From the NCBI GenBank assembly GCA_016785225.1, contig JAFBJZ010000647.1:930001-994000 (forward strand): a stretch of DNA of 64,000 nucleotides, read 5' to 3'. The notes under the pieces were generated by a model. That model worked only from the letters and a program-made list of their open reading frames with translations. It did not search any database and was not told where the DNA came from. Positions 23,407-35,640 of this stretch are shown here, one piece after another (within the stretch, counting starts at the first letter, position 1; the number at the start of each line of letters is the position of its first letter). The position numbers and the translations under genes were made by a program. The DNA is from Psettodes erumei (lineage: Eukaryota > Chordata > Actinopteri > Pleuronectiformes > Psettodidae).

Positions 23407-23599
23407 TGGAAATAGCGGAGGATGGCAGATGGAAGGATGGCCCATCATTCTTGTTGCAGTCACCTTCGTCTTGGCCCACAAAGCCTGCAGTGGCTGTTGT
23501 AGACGACGAAGCAGAGACACGAAAAATGATGTTCTGTAGCCTGGTTACCACTACTGCGCCTCCAGCCTTCCCTGACTTAGACCAGTTCTCATCATTCTG

Positions 23600-24390
23600 A
23601 GATCTGGTTCATGCGGGCAAAGCAGTCCAACAGCAGATGATCATAGGGCAATAGAGCTGGAAATCCTGCAACGAACGCAGCAGGACAGCTTTGGAGAAGA
23701 GTACGCCCTCCTATCCGATTCTGGATATTACATGGCCGCGAGGCTGTTAAACGGCATCAACAATTCTGTCCAGAATGCAAGAGGTGGAGAGCTCAGCCCC
23801 GAGTGTCCCTGATGGCAGACCTCCCCGAAGCCAGAATGCACTTGTTGAAGCCCCCCTTTTACTCCACAGGAGCTGACTGTTTTGGGCCATTCACAATCAA
23901 AGTTGGACAGCGCTCCAAGGTGGGGAATACTGTTTAAGTGCTTGACAACAAGGGCAGTCCACATTGATGTTCTGACAAGTCTGGACTCTGACGCCTTCCT
24001 AATGGCCTTACGTCAATTTATCACCAGAAGGGGGAAGCCATCAGAAATCTTGTCAGATCAAGGCACAAATTTCAAGGGCAAGGAGCGAGAGCTCCGCAAA
24101 GCCTTCCAGGCATTGCACCCTGACCTGAAGGAGCAGTTGTCAAAGCACCAGATCAGCTTTAAGTTCAACCCCCCAAAGCCCCTGTGGGCCGGATCACCAA
24201 AGTGCTTCCTGGAGCCGACGGCCACATCCGGACAGTAGAGGTCAACGTCAAGGACAGGCACTACCTCAGGCCTGTTGCCCAACTCATCCCACTGCCTGCT
24301 GTCCCGGACATGGACTTGGTCCCGTCACGTCCTTCAGATGAGGACAAACTGGATGACACCAGTTTTGGGGCGGCTGTTGTGAAGGACTAG
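23600..24390 (+). pseudogene. BEL/Pao integrase remnant
   Basis: Pieces in different frames include MADLPEARM and the start of the core (PPFYSTGADCFGPF), VFKCLTTRAVHID, and FITRRGKPSEILSDQGTNFKG (integrase core with D and D-N motifs). After KFNPPKPLWAG the expected catalytic glutamate segment is largely lost. The tail GRITKVLPGADGHIRTVEV is the BEL C-terminal integrase motif, ending at 24390. The zinc-binding N-terminus survives only in scraps. Confidence 0.75.
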
Positions 24391-25080
24391 GGACTATGCA
24401 TGTGACCAGGTAACCTCCTGCTGGCCGTCCATGCGTCCTGTGCATGCACCCCTCGTGGCGGCACTTGTGTATGTTAATTGGAGTGCGGGTCCAAGGGTGT
24501 GTGCACAGACGCTCGTGGATGGAGAGGGAGAAAGTACGAAGGGAACCCCCTTGTTTTTCCTGGACTGTTTGTGTCGTTCAACATCTGGTGTGTTCAGATA
24601 CTGCAAGTTTTCGACATTCTTGTTGTGTGTGACCTGTTGAATGTTAGATTTAACTGTTATGAAGAATGTCCACATAATTGTCGAAGTTTCTGTTTATAGT
24701 GTGTAATGCGGTTGCCGCGGTAATCGCGTGTAGGAGTTTGAAGTTAATAACGTCATTACTGCCGTGTGAAACAGATATAATGCTTCTAATTCAGTAGTTT
24801 ATAGTCTGTTATGGTGTAGTGTGTTAATATAACAATGTGTATGTGTAGATTTAGGTGTCTATTTTGTCGTTTCATGGAGTGTCTGGTTAGCTATTTTCAT
24901 GTGTGCTAGGTTACAATTAGCCATGTTAAGACTGTATTACTATGTACAGATTTCTAAGGGCACTGCTGTATGTTTTATTTATAGAAACCACAACTTAAGG
25001 ACACAACTTAAAGACACAACTTTACAACCTCTACAATAAATACTCTACATCTCGAGTTTTAATCAGATGCAACACGACTA
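24391..25080 (+). mobile_element. Probable BEL/Pao 3' untranslated region and LTR
   Basis: After the integrase stop there is a purine-rich tract (GGAGAGGGAGAAAG at 24519-24532), then noncoding sequence ending with a CAATAAATACTC polyadenylation context at about 25034. L1 coding sequence begins immediately after, at about 25088. Position and signals fit the 3' LTR, but with no second copy the LTR borders cannot be fixed. Confidence 0.5.
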
Positions 25081-25087
25081 GGAGTAA

Positions 25088-25975
25088 TCAAAACATAGAT
25101 ATTCCCTGAAGTCCAAAAGCATATTTGAACTGGAGCCAGATTCTTAACGTGGAAATAACAATTGAGTTGTGTGAGTTGGAAATGGGTTGGTAGTTTAGAC
25201 ATGAGAAGAGCCAAGAGTGAGAGGTAGTGACAGGATTGTCTTCATATTTGCACCACTTTCGCATTGGTTCCTGAATCCACAAAATCACTTTGTTTTCATT
25301 GCCTACCCAAAAATAATGTCTTAGGTTAGGGAGTGACAATCCATCGACAGATACTCTTCCAGCTATAGTTACATGCAAATGATTCCATCTTTCCAGGTCC
25401 AAGCTTGTCAATTAAGGATGGAAAGCTATTCTTATAAAGATCCGATGGATGACAACAAATGTTTACACCTAAAACTGTTCTTAGTTATCTTAAAAGGGAG
25501 ATACTTGTCAGGGACCCCCAGAGCTAGACTATTAACACGAAAGCATTCGCTCTTTAAGAAGTTCAGTTTTTAACCTGAGAAAAATCCAAACCAGTTTATC
25601 AGCTTGATCGTTTGGGAGATGGTATATCTTGGGTCAGAAATAAATATTAATAAATCCTCTGCATATACTGAATGTGTGTTGAAAACAATATCTGGGGATT
25701 CCTATGCTAAAAATGGCTGATTTAAGCATATACTTAAATAGAGGTTAGATAGAGGTTCAGTTGCCAAGGTGAATAGTGATGGGCTCAAGGGGCATCCCTG
25801 GTGAGTTCCTCTGCTGAGTGTGAAATATTGTGATTTTGTCACTCCATTATGATTTACCTTGTTATTACCTTAGGTGAACATAATAGTGTTATCCAGGATA
25901 TGTAGTTAGAACCAATCCAAAACCTCTTGACAAGCTTGAATAGATATCTCCTAGGATGTGATTTATTGATGGCTT
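25088..25975 (-). mobile_element. L1 ORF2 reverse-transcriptase fragment, antisense
   Basis: On the minus strand from about 25810 downward: HQGCPLSPSLFTLA, then a YAEDLLIFISDPR stretch (one catalytic aspartate changed to E), a W-FGFFSG-like segment, and the frame 25088-25411 with ERWNHLHVTIAGRVSVDGLSLPNLRHYFW and FGLQGISMF. These are the C-terminal half of L1 RT and the following region. It stops at the BEL 3' end. The fragment at 20110-20455 is the same L1 region further downstream. Confidence 0.7.
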
Positions 25976-26124
25976 GTCCGTTATTATTTTATTGCATGTT
26001 TTTTTGTTAATCAGTACTTATAAATACACGCAGAGAGGAGATGCATATTTTAATAACCTAACTAGCATATAACTATGAACTAGGAATTAACAAAAATGTG
26101 GAAAAATGTCCAATCTCGCAATGT

Positions 26125-26310
26125 TTAAGACAATGATAAAAAGATTCTAGATCCACCCCTTTAGCTGTAAACATACCTGATTCTAATGGGTTCATCCTTT
26201 GACCATAACCCGGACTTTTCAGGTTTCAGTGAAATCCATTGAGTAATGTTTGTGTAATCCTGGTGAAACGGTTATGGATGAAATCATAACCTCTCTGATG
26301 GAGGTACTAA
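26125..26310 (+). repeat. Common teleost interspersed repeat tail
   Basis: The run AGATCCACCC ... TTCTAATGGGTTCATCC ... TTTCAGTGAAATCCATTGAG ... GTGTAATCCTG ... ATAACCTC ... GGAGGTA matches, in order, blocks that I know from a very abundant teleost interspersed repeat. I am not certain of its family name (a LINE 3' tail or SINE). It is degraded and has no coding part here. Confidence 0.5.
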
Positions 26311-27360
26311 AACTGATGATAAAGAAAATCCCACAATACTCTTACACCAACTTCGCAAAATTTAATTAAAGAACAAACAACCTTAAGGCCAGGAAAATTA
26401 CCACAGTGTACTTTATTTAATGAATATTTTAGTTTGTGTTGCATTAGATTCAAATAAAAATTTACAAAATCCAATATTTACAAAAATGTCATTGTAATGA
26501 TGTTTATCACTCTTTATTTATTTTTACAATAAGATGTACTTTTCCCCACTGAACTTCATCACACAATGCAACTTACTGAAAAGACCTTTTTTGTCTTAAA
26601 CATTTGTATCTTTTTAATACACCACATACACCACATTTAGCATTTTTTATTGTCATAGTTACAGCAATCATGGTTGCATCAAACCTTTAAATATACCCTT
26701 CACAGTCAGAAGTTAAAGGAATGTTCTTTTTTCACATTTACTTTGCATACATTTATTTACAGATAGGCTTTCACATCAATCAGTTTACTGTCTGTCTGTC
26801 TGTGGTATTCCATTATTAACCAACTCTGTAAAGAGACACCTGTACAGAATGATTATACACGTGTGAATGGAGCTTTATCATAATTCACCTATTGGTTACT
26901 GTGCTTGTACTCATGCTGAATTATATCATCTGTGAACTGTGGCTGTGGGACAGGTCTTGTCCTAAACATCCAAACCAAATACAGTCATTTTCTCTGGTTA
27001 AACATCAGTGAACTGAGTTACAGAGTCAATTTATCTGTTGTATTTGGCTCATACAATTCAACATACCTCAATGACAATGCAGGCATTTCAGTGCCTTTTA
27101 AAATGACACAGGACACATTGCCACTTCAAAATTATCCATATGAACCTAATCATAGGTCACGATATAGCTCAAAATATTTATAGAATATATTATATAACCC
27201 TGGCTCTCACCCATTTCTCCATAGGCAACTGACCGGTACAGCTTCAGCAAATGATATGCCCTCACCTGCGTCGCTCCTGGTAGCATCTCCCAAGGCAAAG
27301 TGGTCCCAGGGCAGGGGCCAGGCAAGGACAAATTCATATACCTAAGTGAACCAGCAGGAT
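26311..27360. other. No recognisable feature
   Basis: AT-rich sequence with short TCTG repeats near 26790. I see no gene or defined mobile element. Confidence 0.4.
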
Positions 27361-27439
27361 GGCAGGTGCAACATCTTGCTCAGAACAGAGAGACCAGGCA
27401 CCCTGCTGCACTGTCTTGGATTTTCAAGAAGAGAAAGAG

Positions 27440-28475
27440 AGGGTGACTGGTGAGAGGGCTCTTACTGTCATCCATGCTTATGCATCAAACAGCTGCTCTA
27501 AATCCAGCCTTTGGGGAGTCTATGGGCAGTGTCCTGGAAAGTGGTTTGTCTGTGAATTCCTTAGTTCTGTTTAGGGTTTTCAACACTCATCTAGGCAACA
27601 GTGGTGTAGGGTGGTGTGGGAGGGTGATTGGGAAGAATGGCCTGCCTGATCTCAACCTCAGTGGTCCTTTGTTATTAGACTTCTGTGCTCAAAATGGCCT
27701 GGGCATAATGAGCACCATCTACAAGCATAAGGTGATTCATAAGTACATTTGGTATTAGACCACTTTAGGCCAAAGTTTAATGGTGGTGTCAACAGATCTG
27801 TGGCCATATGTCTTGGACACTCAGGTGAAAAGAAGAGCAGAGCTGTCAGTTGATCACTACCTGGTGATGAGTATGACAAGTGGTGAGAACATAGTGAGGG
27901 TAAACTGGGAAAGCCTTGTGAAGTCCCCTGTCCATGGGGGTTTTTAACCTCCTCCTCCACCTCCAGAAGAATTTCTTGTGCATCCTGGGGGCGACTGAGG
28001 ACACAGAATCTGAGTGGGTCATGTGCAAAGTACAGGTATCAGCTGACCAGAAGGTGTGCTAATGCAGAAACCCAGGGAAGGTGTTCAAGGAGGTGATGAA
28101 GGACTTTTGTTTGGCCTCAAGGAAGTTCTGGCACCCTGTCACATGACTCAGGAAAGAGAAGTTTGTCTCAGGCTGTGCTCAGCAGGGATATTGTTGGTGG
28201 TTAAAAGAACAATTTTAGAATCATGGGAGACTTTAACATTAATATAATTGTGATATTCATGGACAGGATCTCAAGTCATAGCTGGGGAGAGCAATGTTGG
28301 TTTGGGGACCTTAAGTTTGCATTTCTAGTTTTTGCAGATGATGGGGTTCTTTGCTTTAGACTGTGACCTCCTTCGGAGTGAGGAGCTGGAAAACATTAAT
28401 GGGGAGAAGGGCATTCGGAATACCCTGTTGAGCCTGCCTGGATAAGTGGAAGGAAATGTATGGATGGATGGAAAA
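27440..28475 (+). pseudogene. RTE/Rex3-type LINE remnant, internally deleted
   Basis: Reading 27450-27758 and onward gives the RTE endonuclease: HAYASNS, VFNTHLGNSG, GVGWCGRVIGKNGLPDLNLSG, LLLDFCAQNGLGIM, then HKYIWY, LWPYVLDTQVKRRAELSVDHYLV and VRVNWESL. The usual GDFN motif reads RVFN, so a catalytic residue is lost. Most of the RT is deleted. Near 28310 an AFADDGVL-like segment and a closing region follow, ending in GGATAAGTGG and a GGATGGATGG tail at about 28465, the short-repeat 3' end typical of fish RTE elements. Confidence 0.75.
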
Positions 28476-30468
28476 TGGCCTTTTGCATGACTATTACAAT
28501 AATATACCATAAATTCTTTGCAGGTTTGTAACTCCCTACAATAGGTGAATTCAGTATGCTCTTGATTAATTTTTGAATAACCTTTACTGTGATTATCTTT
28601 TCCACAGAATAACAGCTAAGTTTGCAGGTAAATTTATAACAGGTAAGGTTGAAAAAGTAATGCAAAAAGAAGCTGAGGATGAAAAGAAAAAACTGAAAGT
28701 TTTTTTTTTTCATGGGACTGATAAACAAAGAACACAATGGGAGTCTTTTCAGCTTTATAGTACTGTCACAATTGATGTCTGGAGTTACAACAAGACAGAA
28801 TCAACAGTCAGCCTAGTCTAGTTGTGTTTCCCACAACTAGATGGAGAACTGAGGTCAAAACAAGCCCCCCCCCTCAGTCATAGTACAAGCACAGTAACTG
28901 CTGTTGACACATTATGCTTTTGAATAGTGTATAAAGAATGCATATTCACACACCGAGCTAATCATGAAGGCCAAGCTGTGCTTTCAGTGTAGGCTGAACA
29001 AATGTCCTGGATAATGAGGTTGAAATTAAGATGAAAAATAGAAATATATTCTCTTTAAGGCAAACACAACATAGAAAGCAGCTTATCAAATTTATGGCCA
29101 GAGTGAGGGAGAAAATCTGCAGATGTGTGTTCTGTTTATGATACATTTCCTGCAGTGAGTAGGATACCCACCACCAGATATCAGACAATTTGAGCACCTG
29201 TGGATTTAATTAAGGATTTATGACAGTATCTATTTTTTAAACAGGGAGACTAAACAAGTTCCTGCTTGGTTAAATCCAGTGAAGGCAGGCCAAACCCTTC
29301 CTGTTGTCTTTATAAATTAACTTTAGTCTACTGAATTAAGTTTACTGAAGATGTCCAATTCTATTTTGAGATTGAAGACCAAATACCTATTTTTAATTTT
29401 AGGCAATCTATGAAGTTGGAAATTGTCAGTTTCATCTGGAAAACCAGCACATAATTCATATAAAAACTGCAATTTAACTTTGGCATGTGGTCTGCAACAC
29501 TGAAAATGAGCAGTCCTTTTCTCATTCAATTTCATTAACATATGTTAATAATGAGCTCTGGATTACAGTGAATATAATAATAATAATGCAATTTTCAATT
29601 TAATTTTGACAATTCTTCCCAAATGAGTTCTTTACAGAAACAAGAAGTTGGGTGTAAAGTGTTGCCTGTGTTACAGAAGAAAATATATTGCAGATGAAAG
29701 AGTGGTCGGTATTCTGTCCATGAAACAAACTGAGGTAGCTTTATGTTCAGTATATGCCAGTGTACATGTCAATATATATGTTCATAAAATCGTGATGAGC
29801 TAACATAAACTACCCTGGATTTGGGAGATGGGGTAAATAAATGTTCTGTCCAGTTACTACTGCAACTCTTTTAACAACTGCCTGCCAAACACACAGGTCA
29901 AATAAAATCTTGTCTAATTTTATATAGTACTGGTAGTGCTTTCATCGTGTGTCCATTTTTTTTACATGAACCAGAACTGAAGTGAATTTTTTTAAGACTC
30001 CAATGTTAAATATAATAATAGAGAGGAATGAACTGCTATAGTTCCTCCACAAAAGTAAGGTCCAGCATGATACATCTAATCCTAACACTATCCTTGAGTC
30101 ATCTGTAAAATATATAGTCCAGCATGTCAAAAATGAATTAATTCAAAATAAAAATTCATATATTTTTAGGTGTGGATTTGGTGGTTTGATGACTTCCTGA
30201 ATAGGTTGAGAACAAGTAGAAGTTGATTTATCATCTCCTACAGTGCTGTTTAAGAACAGCCTTGTACAGTGTTTTCCATCCCCGACGTCTAACAATATTG
30301 TGCCATCCTGAAATCTGTGCTTTTTCTACTTGGACTGTTAAATAACAAAACAAACCAAAAAACCCTACTGAGTACTTTGCCCACAATGCTCAACCACCAA
30401 AAGTTCAATTCAGTTTAAGTTGTTTTAGTAAACTAAACGCTCAAAATTAATTGCAAAGTATAATACTG

Positions 30469-30499
<31 letters not shown>
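30469..30499 (+). repeat. (CTA)n microsatellite
   Basis: Ten perfect CTA/ACT units, followed by TAA/TTA-rich sequence to about 30560. Confidence 0.95.
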
Positions 30500-32227
30500 C
30501 ACTTTTACTTCTACTAATATTAATCTAATAATAATTATAATAATAATAATTATTATTATTTTAGCTCTGGTAAAGCAGTTAAAGCAGCCATCAACCAAAA
30601 ATGTTCTCTGTTACAGTAAAACACTATACACACACATTGATGAGAACAAACACTCATACACACAGCGGAATGGAAGCAAAAAGGCAAATTAATAATTCTA
30701 AACGCTAAGTGTCAATCTACAAACTGCTTCAGTGTCACATGATGAACTGAAAGAAAACTTGACTTGAACGTGTGACCAGCTAATGACTTTAAGCTAATAA
30801 TAACCTTGACAAACTTAAAGAACCAGGGAATAATATCATGGAACACACTCTCTTGCTTCTCTTTTTGCTCTACACAAGATTTTTTCAATTTCCTGTGTAG
30901 TATATAAAATGTTGAAATTACTGAAGACTTGGACATCAGCTGTAATGACGTGCAACAGAATTTGTATTTCATACACAGAATTATAAAACCATGAGGTCAG
31001 AGTAGCTTGGTCCACCTGGGGTTGGTTTGGTTGAGCAGAATGAAAAGGTTTACAATTTCATGCCATGATTATCCCATTGATTTCTTTTGTGCTTTTCTCT
31101 CCTCTTGTCATCCTTAGATAAAAAAGACATTGCTCTTGTGACATAACAAAACATGACAGAAAACCTGGAACTATCTTTTGTGCAGACATTTTAAAAAGAC
31201 ACACGGTTACCCTCTGAATGGCATTGCTGGGACGATGTAGTCATATAGTCATACACCAGGTGGATTTGAATGACAGCTCAACTAAGTGACGATGTCCCAG
31301 CATTCCCTGAAGTTAAGCTGTTTAGGTTCGGAGCATGGGGAATGGAGTGTTTTGTGTTTTCTCTCCTTAGTGATTCAGGTCAAGGGGGTCTGCCAATCTT
31401 TTCCACCTGTTGAGCACATTGATCAGAGCAAGGTATCTCAACACTACAGATATTCATGTGCCCCATAAGTTCACTTTCGCAACCCCCTAATCTTTGCTTT
31501 GTTGTCACCAATCAGTCAAAAATGTCCCCATACTAACATTCTGAACAATGAAAACTAATGTCCAGACTGTTACAAAATTTTCTGTTGAATTGAATTTTTA
31601 AAAATCACATGACATAACCTTGTCTCTGGGTATGACTAGTGAGGCTTTTAGATCTTTAGTGCCATTTCACCATTATATACTACCTTAATCTTGGACAACC
31701 ATAACTCGCTGGTGAATGGTTGATCTGATGGAACCTGTACATTACAGTCACTCAGGTGTTCATAAAATTTATGAACAATGTATGTTGAAAATACCGAGTC
31801 ACTGAATGGCAAGCAATCTTCCTTGAAACATTACAAGCATTGCAGCCAATTATAAATATAACTTGAGAGTTTCAAGGAGCAAACTATTGCATGTTCATCT
31901 GGATTTTAGTCAGACCTACAAGTGTGGTAAGACAGTCCTGAATGAAGTTTTCATAGGAGCACTTCAGTATTCCAAAGATCACCTTATTAATTTCTCATGC
32001 CAGTGAGTGGACACTACCAGTGCCATGTTAACTTGTGTTGTGTGGTTTGATGTAGCAATGCTAAAAGCTGGGTGACCTGTGGACAAACAGGAACAGTGTC
32101 ACCAGAAGGTGTGTTTCTTAAATAAGAGGCAAATATTGAAACTGAAAATATCATGGTGTGTCTTCACTGATCAGTGACAGCACAGTGTTGATTCAGCATC
32201 CAACCACCTGTCCTCCTGAGCTGCCAT

Positions 32228-32264
32228 GCACACACACACACATACACACACACACACACACACT
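32228..32264 (+). repeat. (CA)n microsatellite with one interruption
   Basis: Alternating CA with a single CATA interruption near 32242. Confidence 0.95.
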
Positions 32265-32769
32265 TAAACACCAAACACAGAATTACAATGACTTTATGAC
32301 TTCAGGACTACATCATCTCTCAAGTAAAAATGTTGCATGTTGTATCAGAATACTGTACATCGTGGTGGTTGATTTAGTTTGGCTGAGATGGCTGCTTGTC
32401 TGATTTCTCACTTCCCCTCAACTCATTTCCATTTCCTAAGTCATCTCCTCTTGTCATCTCCTTTCCATCACTGCTCACTTTGCTCATTTCTTCTGCGCTT
32501 GCCCCCCATGTTCTTCTTCATCTCTATCATTGTACAACCACATTTATGTGTCTTGGCTGGAAATAGTTGAGTTGAGCTGCCAGGAAGATTTTTTCTTGGC
32601 ATTGTGTGATTTTGACATTTGTCCTTATGGGAGGAAAACCATGAGATCATGTCTGTCCAGTTTTCACCCCTTTGTCCTTAATTCCATGTCCTTCCTTCCA
32701 GTTAGGTTTGGTTGATTTTATCAAAACAAAAGACAATGACTGATTATAGATGCTTACCTTTTTCAAGTA

Positions 32770-34287
32770 CAGCCATGGCAAAAGGTTTTGAGAATGACAC
32801 AAGTATTGGTTTTAACAAAGTTTGCTGCTTCAGTGTCTTTAGATCTTTTTGTCAGTTACAATAATATACTGAAGCATAATTACAAGCATTTCATAAGGGT
32901 CAAAGGCTTTTATTGACAATTACATGAAGTTTATGCAAAGAGTCAATATTTACAGTGTTGACCCTTCTTTTTCAAGACCTCTGCAATTCGCCCTGGCATG
33001 CTGTCAATTAACTTCTGGGCCACATCCTGACTGATGGCAGCCTATTCTTGCATAATCAATGCTTGGAGTTTGTCAGAATTTGTGGGTTTTGTTCGTCCAC
33101 CCGTCTTTTGAGGATTGACCACAAGTTCTCAATCGGAGTTATCACTTTTGCCTTATGACAATGTGCTCCATCATGCTGGAAAAGGCATTGTTTGTCACCA
33201 AGCTGTTCTTGGATGGTTGGGAGAAGTTGCTCTCGGAGGATGTTTTGGTGCCATTTTTTTTTCATGGCTGTGTTCTTAGGCAAAATTGTGAGTGAGCCCA
33301 GTCCCTTGGCTGAGAAGCAACCCCACACATGAATGGTCTCAGGATGCTTTACTGCTGACATGACACAGGACTGATGGTAGCGCTCACCTTTTCTTCTCTG
33401 GGCAAGCTTTTTTTCCTGAAGCCCCAAACAATCTGAAATTGGATTCATCAGAGAAAATGACTTTACCCCAGTCCTCAGCAGTCCAACTCATGTACCTTTT
33501 GCAGAATATCAGTCTCATCATCAGTCCCTGATGTTTTTCATGGAGAGAAGTGGCTTCTTTGTTGCCCTTCTTGACACCAGGCCATCCTCCAAAAGTCTTT
33601 GCCTCACTGTGCATACAGATGCACTCACAACTGCCAGCTGCCATTCCTGAGCAAGCTCTGCACTGGTGGTGCCCCAATCCCACAGCTGAATCAACTTTAG
33701 GAGACGGTCCTGGCATTTGTTGGACTTTCTTGGGCACCCTGAGGCCTTCTTCACCACAATTGAACCTCTCTCCTTGAAGTTCTTGACGATCCGATAAATT
33801 TCTAGGTAAAGACAAATTTAGGTGCAATCTTACTAGCAGCAATATCCTTGCCTGTAAAGCCCTTTTTGTATAAAGTGATGATGACTGCATGTGTTTCCTT
33901 GCAGGTAACCATGGTTAACAGAGGAAGAACAATGATTTCAAGCACCACCCTCCTTTTATAGCTTCCAGTCTGTTATTCTAACTCAATCAGCATGACAGAG
34001 GGATGCCCAGTCTTGTCCTCTTCAACACTCTCACCTGTGTTTAGAGAGAGAATCACTGACATGATGTCAGCTGGTCCTTCTGTGGCAGGACTGAAATTCA
34101 GTGGAAATGTTTTTTGGGGGGATTAAGTTCATTTTCATGGCAAAGAGGGGCTTTGCAATTAATTGCAATTCATCTGATCACTCTTCATAACATTCTGGAG
34201 TACATGCAAATTGCCATAATAAAAAATGAGGCAGTAGACTGTGAAAATTAATATTTGTGTCATTCTCAAAACTTTTGGCCATGGCTG
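32770..34287 (-). mobile_element. Tc1-like DNA transposon, 1518 bp, both ends intact
   Basis: The left end reads CAGCCATGGCAAAAGGTTTTG and the right end, on the minus strand, CAGCCATGGCCAAAAGTTTTG; the match continues through GAGAATGACACAA. Each end is flanked by TA (32768-32769 and 34288-34289), the Tc1 target duplication. The length is normal for a full fish Tc1 element. The transposase on the minus strand is frameshifted, so it is a complete but dead copy. Confidence 0.92.
32955..33912 (-). pseudogene. Tc1-like transposase, frameshifted
   Basis: The start codon at 33910-33912 opens MVTCKETHAVIITLYKKG. The DNA-binding domain continues across two frames (SGCPRKSNKCQDRLLKL, the TSAELAQEW helix-turn-helix). 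Catalytic parts follow: DWGKVIFSDESNFRLFG (first motif, aspartate present), HPETIHVWGCFSAKGLG, LFQHDGAHCHKAK (second aspartate present), then NLWSILKRRVDEQ after a short deletion. The C-terminus ends at a KGQHCKY-like tail near 32955. At least three frame changes inactivate it. Confidence 0.85.
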
Positions 34288-35039
34288 TAGTTACCCAGTG
34301 TAGACCAGAATTATCAATGACGTAAATGTCAAGGCCAGAGAAGTTATGGAGTACCCAGCCATTTCTAAGGTGTCCCACATCCTCAGAAACTAAAGGCCAT
34401 TTCCAGGGAATCTTTTTGGCACTGTGACAGGAGTGGCAAGCATTATCAGGTAGATGTCGATTGTACCTACCAAATTCTATCTACTATGGGATCACTGAAT
34501 TGGAATTTCCAAACATGAGGAAACCAACATGTCAGCTTTTTTGATGAATGAGGGGTCCTTTCCTTTAATCATCACATTAGAGGGATTTCTGTGTAATTAA
34601 GGTTTCATTGTGGCTAAAAAAGACAATCTGGTGACTTAGACATGGACATATGCTAATTTTATCCCTTACTTTTGAAATTCAATCAAACATCATTATTATC
34701 ATTATTATGTACCTATTGTAGGATTTCTAAAGTGTGTCAAAGCATTCTGTTGATTTGCATTTACTTTGTACCACACCGGATTTCCCTGATGAGACAGCCC
34801 CATAAAGAACCAAAATGCGTCCATTGAATGTGAGTGTGAACTTGTGTCCATTTGTTCCTCCAATCATTACCAGAGCCAAATGCTCCTAGGTGGGTGAGTG
34901 AGGGTAATGAATAATGGAAAAAAGGGGAATGAGAGATGAAAAGTGACATTATTGGTAGTAACAAATTGTTATTGCCACAGTTCATGTTGCTTGTTTTGTG
35001 ATGATACACCTTTGTACAGGGTCTGAGAGCAGGATGCAA

Positions 35040-35640
35040 CTATAAAGTGGTCTCATATTCCAACCTCTCCTGCACCAGAGCATCATCTTTATATTGCAGC
35101 CGTGGAGGAGTCAGGGAGCAGTCTATGGCCAGGATTGCCTTGCGTATGCTGCGGTCGAGGACATGACGCTCCCAGGCTGGGTAACGGTTCCTACAAAGGT
35201 CAATCTTGATGATGGTCTCTTCGAGATGTGGCGCACGAGACGATGGAGTGGATGGCACTGTGGGTCGAACCTGAAACACTGGCATGCAGCCATCCCGCTC
35301 AGAATACTTCACCATGTCATGCTCCAGAGTTGTGGTGGCACCTCTGTTGGAGCGCAATGAGTTAGTGGCACCTTCCGATGGTAGTGTGGAGAACTGAGCA
35401 GTAAGGTCCAGGTCAAGGCCCTGACCACTCGGTGAGCGTCCAAAGCGTGGCCCATTGGGATGGAAAAAGGCATAATACATGAGCATGAAAACCACTCCAG
35501 TGAGGAAACTGCTGAAGATGACACAGAGTGCTGGAACTGCAAAGGCGTCAGTGGTGTGAGGCGATCGGTAGAGATACCACAATGCACTGAGAGCAGCATT
35601 CTCTACCAAGATCACCAGGTAATAGATGAAAAGCCGACAC
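35040..35640 (-). CDS. xkr4: xkr4 coding exon 4
   Basis: The acceptor is TCATACAG/G at 35641. The exon encodes CRLFIYYLVILVENAALSAL and GVVFMLMYYAFFHPNGPRFG (last membrane segments). The cytoplasmic tail follows, with YSERDGCMPVFQVRP, IIKIDLCRNRYPAWERHVLD and the terminal LQYKDDALVQERLEYETTL. The stop is TAG at 35040-35042. No canonical AATAAA could be picked out with confidence in the following few hundred bases, so the 3' UTR end is unknown. Confidence 0.95.

Larger units (their letters stand above)
20456..25080 (+). mobile_element. BEL/Pao LTR retrotransposon, RT-deleted and lacking a 5' LTR
   Basis: Gag, protease, RT entry, RNase H and integrase remnants follow in order on the plus strand. 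From 21229 to 23406 they stay in a single frame interrupted only by stops at 22405, 22795 and 23044, so decay is moderate. The RT catalytic core is missing, and no LTR copy precedes gag. A probable 3' LTR occupies the last several hundred bases. Confidence 0.8.
28476..32765. other. Gene-poor stretch, only microsatellites
   Basis: About 4.3 kb of AT-rich intergenic DNA downstream of xkr4. Besides the short tandem repeats listed separately I recognise no gene or mobile element. A short imperfect inverted pair (GCTGGGAC near 31226 and GTCCCAGC near 31293) is present, but I cannot assign a role. Confidence 0.4.

Noticed and set aside
31223..31303. Imperfect inverted pair GCTGGGAC / GTCCCAGC as a transposon or RNA hairpin
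   Set aside because: Arms are only about 8 bp with no flanking duplication and a weak extension.
35094..35360. Plus-strand open frame over the end of xkr4
   Set aside because: Exact antisense shadow of xkr4 exon 4; no independent evidence.
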